A stretch of DNA of 64,000 nt, from assembly GCF_000711715.1 (NCBI RefSeq), contig NZ_JONN01000002.1, positions 1-64,000 on the forward strand, in the 5' to 3' direction. Both the position numbers and the translations under genes were made by a program. This DNA comes from Sphingomonas astaxanthinifaciens DSM 22298. GTDB taxonomy: Bacteria > Pseudomonadota > Alphaproteobacteria > Sphingomonadales > Sphingomonadaceae. Positions within the stretch are counted from its first letter, which is position 1; each line of letters starts with the position of its first letter. Positions 62,196 to 64,000 of this stretch are shown one piece after another. The notes under the pieces are model-generated. The model worked only from the letters and a program-made list of their open reading frames with translations. It did no database searches and was not told where the DNA came from.

Positions 62196-63247
62196 CCCGG
62201 GTCCTCGTCACCGGCGGCGCGGGCTTCATCGGCAGCGCGGTGGTGCGCCGGATGGTCGCGGGCGGCCATCATGTCGTGACCCTCGACAAGCTGACCTATT
62301 CGGGCTCGCTCTCGAGCCTGCGCGACGTCGAGGGGGCGGAGAACTTCCGCTTCGTCGAGGGCGACATCGCCGACCAAGCGCTGGTCGGCCGGATCCTGCG
62401 CGAGGAGCGGATCAAGGGCATCATGCACCTCGCCGCCGAGAGCCACGTCGACCGCTCGATCGACGGACCGGGCGTGTTCGTCGAGACCAATGTCGTTGGC
62501 ACCTTCCGCCTGCTGGGCGCCGCGCTCGATTACTCGCGGAGCCTCGAGGGCACGGCACGCGACGCCTTCCGTTTCCACCATATCTCGACCGACGAGGTGT
62601 TCGGCGACCTGCCCTTCGACAGCGGCATCTTCACCGAGGAGACGCCCTATGCGCCAAGCTCGCCCTACAGCGCGAGCAAGGCCGCATCGGACCATTTCGT
62701 GCGCGCCTGGGGGCATACCTATGGCCTGCCGGTGGTGCTATCGAACTGCTCGAACAATTACGGGCCCTATCACTTCCCCGAAAAGCTGATCCCGCTGGTG
62801 ATCCTGAACGCGCTCGAGGGGCGGCCGCTGCCGGTCTATGGCAAGGGCGAGAATGTCCGCGACTGGCTATTCGTCGAGGATCATGCCGAGGCGCTCGAGG
62901 CCGTGCTGACCAAGGGCGTTCCGGGCGAGAGCTACAATGTCGGCGGCCGGGCCGAGCGGACCAACCTCCAGGTCGTCGAGGCCATCTGCGACGCGCTCGA
63001 CGCGCGGGTGCCGCTCAAGGATGGCGGTTCGCGCCGCGACCTCATCACTTTCGTAAGCGACCGCCCGGGGCATGACCGGCGCTATGCGATCGACTGCACC
63101 AAGATCGAGCGCGAGCTCGGCTGGCGCCCGTCGCGAAGCTTCGAGGACGGGCTTGGCGCGACGGTCGACTGGTATTTGAACAATCGCTGGTGGTGGGAGC
63201 CGCTCCGGCAGGCGTACGCCGGCGAGCGGCTCGGGACCGCCGGGTGA
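62192..63247 (+). CDS. rfbB: dTDP-glucose 4,6-dehydratase
   Basis: A 351-residue extended short-chain dehydrogenase. Rossmann motif [36 protein letters not shown]; the catalytic Tyr and Lys in [32 protein letters not shown]. Produces dTDP-4-keto-6-deoxyglucose. Overlaps rfbC (ATGA) upstream and rfbD (GTGA) downstream. Confidence 0.97.
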   Translation: MTRVLVTGGAGFIGSAVVRRMVAGGHHVVTLDKLTYSGSLSSLRDVEGAENFRFVEGDIADQALVGRILREERIKGIMHLAAESHVDRSIDGPGVFVETNVVGTFRLLGAALDYSRSLEGTARDAFRFHHISTDEVFGDLPFDSGIFTEETPYAPSSPYSASKAASDHFVRAWGHTYGLPVVLSNCSNNYGPYHFPEKLIPLVILNALEGRPLPVYGKGENVRDWLFVEDHAEALEAVLTKGVPGESYNVGGRAERTNLQVVEAICDALDARVPLKDGGSRRDLITFVSDRPGHDRRYAIDCTKIERELGWRPSRSFEDGLGATVDWYLNNRWWWEPLRQAYAGERLGTAG

Positions 63248-64000
63248 AGATCCTCGTCACCGGCCGGGACGGGCAGGTCGCCCGAAGCCTGGCCGAGCGG
63301 GGCGCGGGGCTCGCCGGTGTCGAACTCGTCTTCGCCGCCCGGCCCGATTGCGACCTCGCCGAGCCCGGCAGCGCCGCAGCCTACGTCGCGACCGTGAAGC
63401 CCGACCTAGTGGTCAACGCGGCGGCCTATACCGCGGTCGACAAGGCCGAGACCGAGGAAGCGCTCGCCTATCGGGTCAATGCCGAGGGCGCGGGCGAGGT
63501 CGCCGCGGCCGCCGCGGCGGTGGGCGCGCCGGTGATCCATCTCTCGACCGACTATGTTTATGACGGAAGCGGCGACGCGCCTTTGACCGAGGACCGCGCC
63601 ATCGCTCCCCTGGGCGCTTACGGCCGGACCAAGGCTTCGGGCGAGGATCAGGTCCGCACGGCCAATCCCGACCATCTCATCCTCCGCACCGCTTGGGTCC
63701 ACTCGCCCTTCGGGCACAATTTCGTGAAGACCATGCTGCGCCTGTCGGCCGAGCGCGACGAGCTGTCGGTGGTCGCCGACCAGCGCGGCTCGCCGACCAG
63801 CGCGCTCGACCTGGCCGGGGTCATACTCGCGCTCGCCGAGCGGCGCCTCGGCGGCGACGCGCGCGGGTGGGGCGAGACCTATCATGCCGCCGGCGCGGGC
63901 GAGGCGAGCTGGGCCGAATTCGCCGCCGAGATCATGCGCCAGGCGGGTGCGACGATCCAAATACGGCCGATCGCCACCGCCGACTATCCGACCCCCGCCC
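63244..64000 (+). CDS. rfbD: dTDP-4-dehydrorhamnose reductase, 3' end outside window
   Basis: The first 252 codons of RfbD/RmlD; no stop before the window end. [20 protein letters not shown], the NAD(P)-binding [27 protein letters not shown] and the catalytic YGRTKASGE are present. A GTG start overlapping rfbB. It closes the rfbACBD operon for dTDP-L-rhamnose. Confidence 0.93.
   Translation, partial: MKILVTGRDGQVARSLAERGAGLAGVELVFAARPDCDLAEPGSAAAYVATVKPDLVVNAAAYTAVDKAETEEALAYRVNAEGAGEVAAAAAAVGAPVIHLSTDYVYDGSGDAPLTEDRAIAPLGAYGRTKASGEDQVRTANPDHLILRTAWVHSPFGHNFVKTMLRLSAERDELSVVADQRGSPTSALDLAGVILALAERRLGGDARGWGETYHAAGAGEASWAEFAAEIMRQAGATIQIRPIATADYPTPA

Overview
The window looks like a chromosomal segment of an alphaproteobacterium of the order Sphingomonadales. 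The evidence is the very GC-rich, densely coding DNA, the atpHAGDC operon with a short epsilon subunit, the PhaC-like/PhaR pair, a UrcA-family protein, TonB receptor and P450 clusters, and interspersed palindromes of a kind common in sphingomonads (a valued impression, not a database result). About 60 protein genes, one tRNA-Arg(CCG) and one leader-peptide transcript are supported. Genus and species cannot be named from the sequence alone.

Layout. 0.1-1.9 kb: a CPBP membrane protease and an AraC regulator. 11.2-2.0 kb (minus strand): ATP synthase atpHAGDC, then a GT39-type membrane glycosyltransferase, a lone cpaF secretion ATPase, an Imm11-like protein and an unknown partner. 11.4-22.3 kb: housekeeping and stress genes, namely a wHTH-TPR regulator, UrcA, GNAT, DUF1203, Ada, an HExxH metalloprotease, an FeS-type photolyase, a CAP protein, a second CPBP protease and PriA. 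22.4-31.4 kb (plus strand): paaABC-paaE, an aromatic aminotransferase, a fused E1 2-oxoacid dehydrogenase, a 56-residue membrane protein, a lipoyl E2 and an AI-2E-type permease. Read together these suggest phenylalanine to phenylpyruvate to phenylacetyl-CoA to ring epoxide in one transcription unit.

31.4-43.8 kb: a catabolic cluster. The minus strand holds a TonB receptor, MBL hydrolase, P450, AMACR-like racemase, Fe-type alcohol dehydrogenase, TetR regulator and acyl-CoA ligase. Divergently there are a Baeyer-Villiger-type monooxygenase and an FMN 2-hydroxyacid oxidase. Two near-identical TACT-N4-AGTA palindromes lie in the shared promoter region. The order suggests oxidation of an alicyclic or terpenoid-like substrate through a ketone and an ester or lactone to an acyl-CoA. 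43.8-48.9 kb: an EmrAB-OprM-type efflux system with two small dimeric alpha-beta barrel proteins (NIPSNAP, ABM) upstream.

48.9-50.8 kb: a low-GC islet with one glycosyltransferase, lying at the 3' end of tRNA-Arg(CCG). 50.9-53.9 kb: polyhydroxyalkanoate genes (a short PhaC-like hydrolase, PhaR), a leader peptide with a perfect extended Shine-Dalgarno and an attenuator-like hairpin set, and a protein with a histone H1-like tail. 54.0-58.6 kb: glmU and glmS flanking two secreted proteins. 58.6-64.0 kb: a LysR regulator, an EpsG-type polymerase and rfbACBD for dTDP-rhamnose; rfbD runs off the window. No IS element, prophage, integrase, CRISPR array or rRNA gene was seen.
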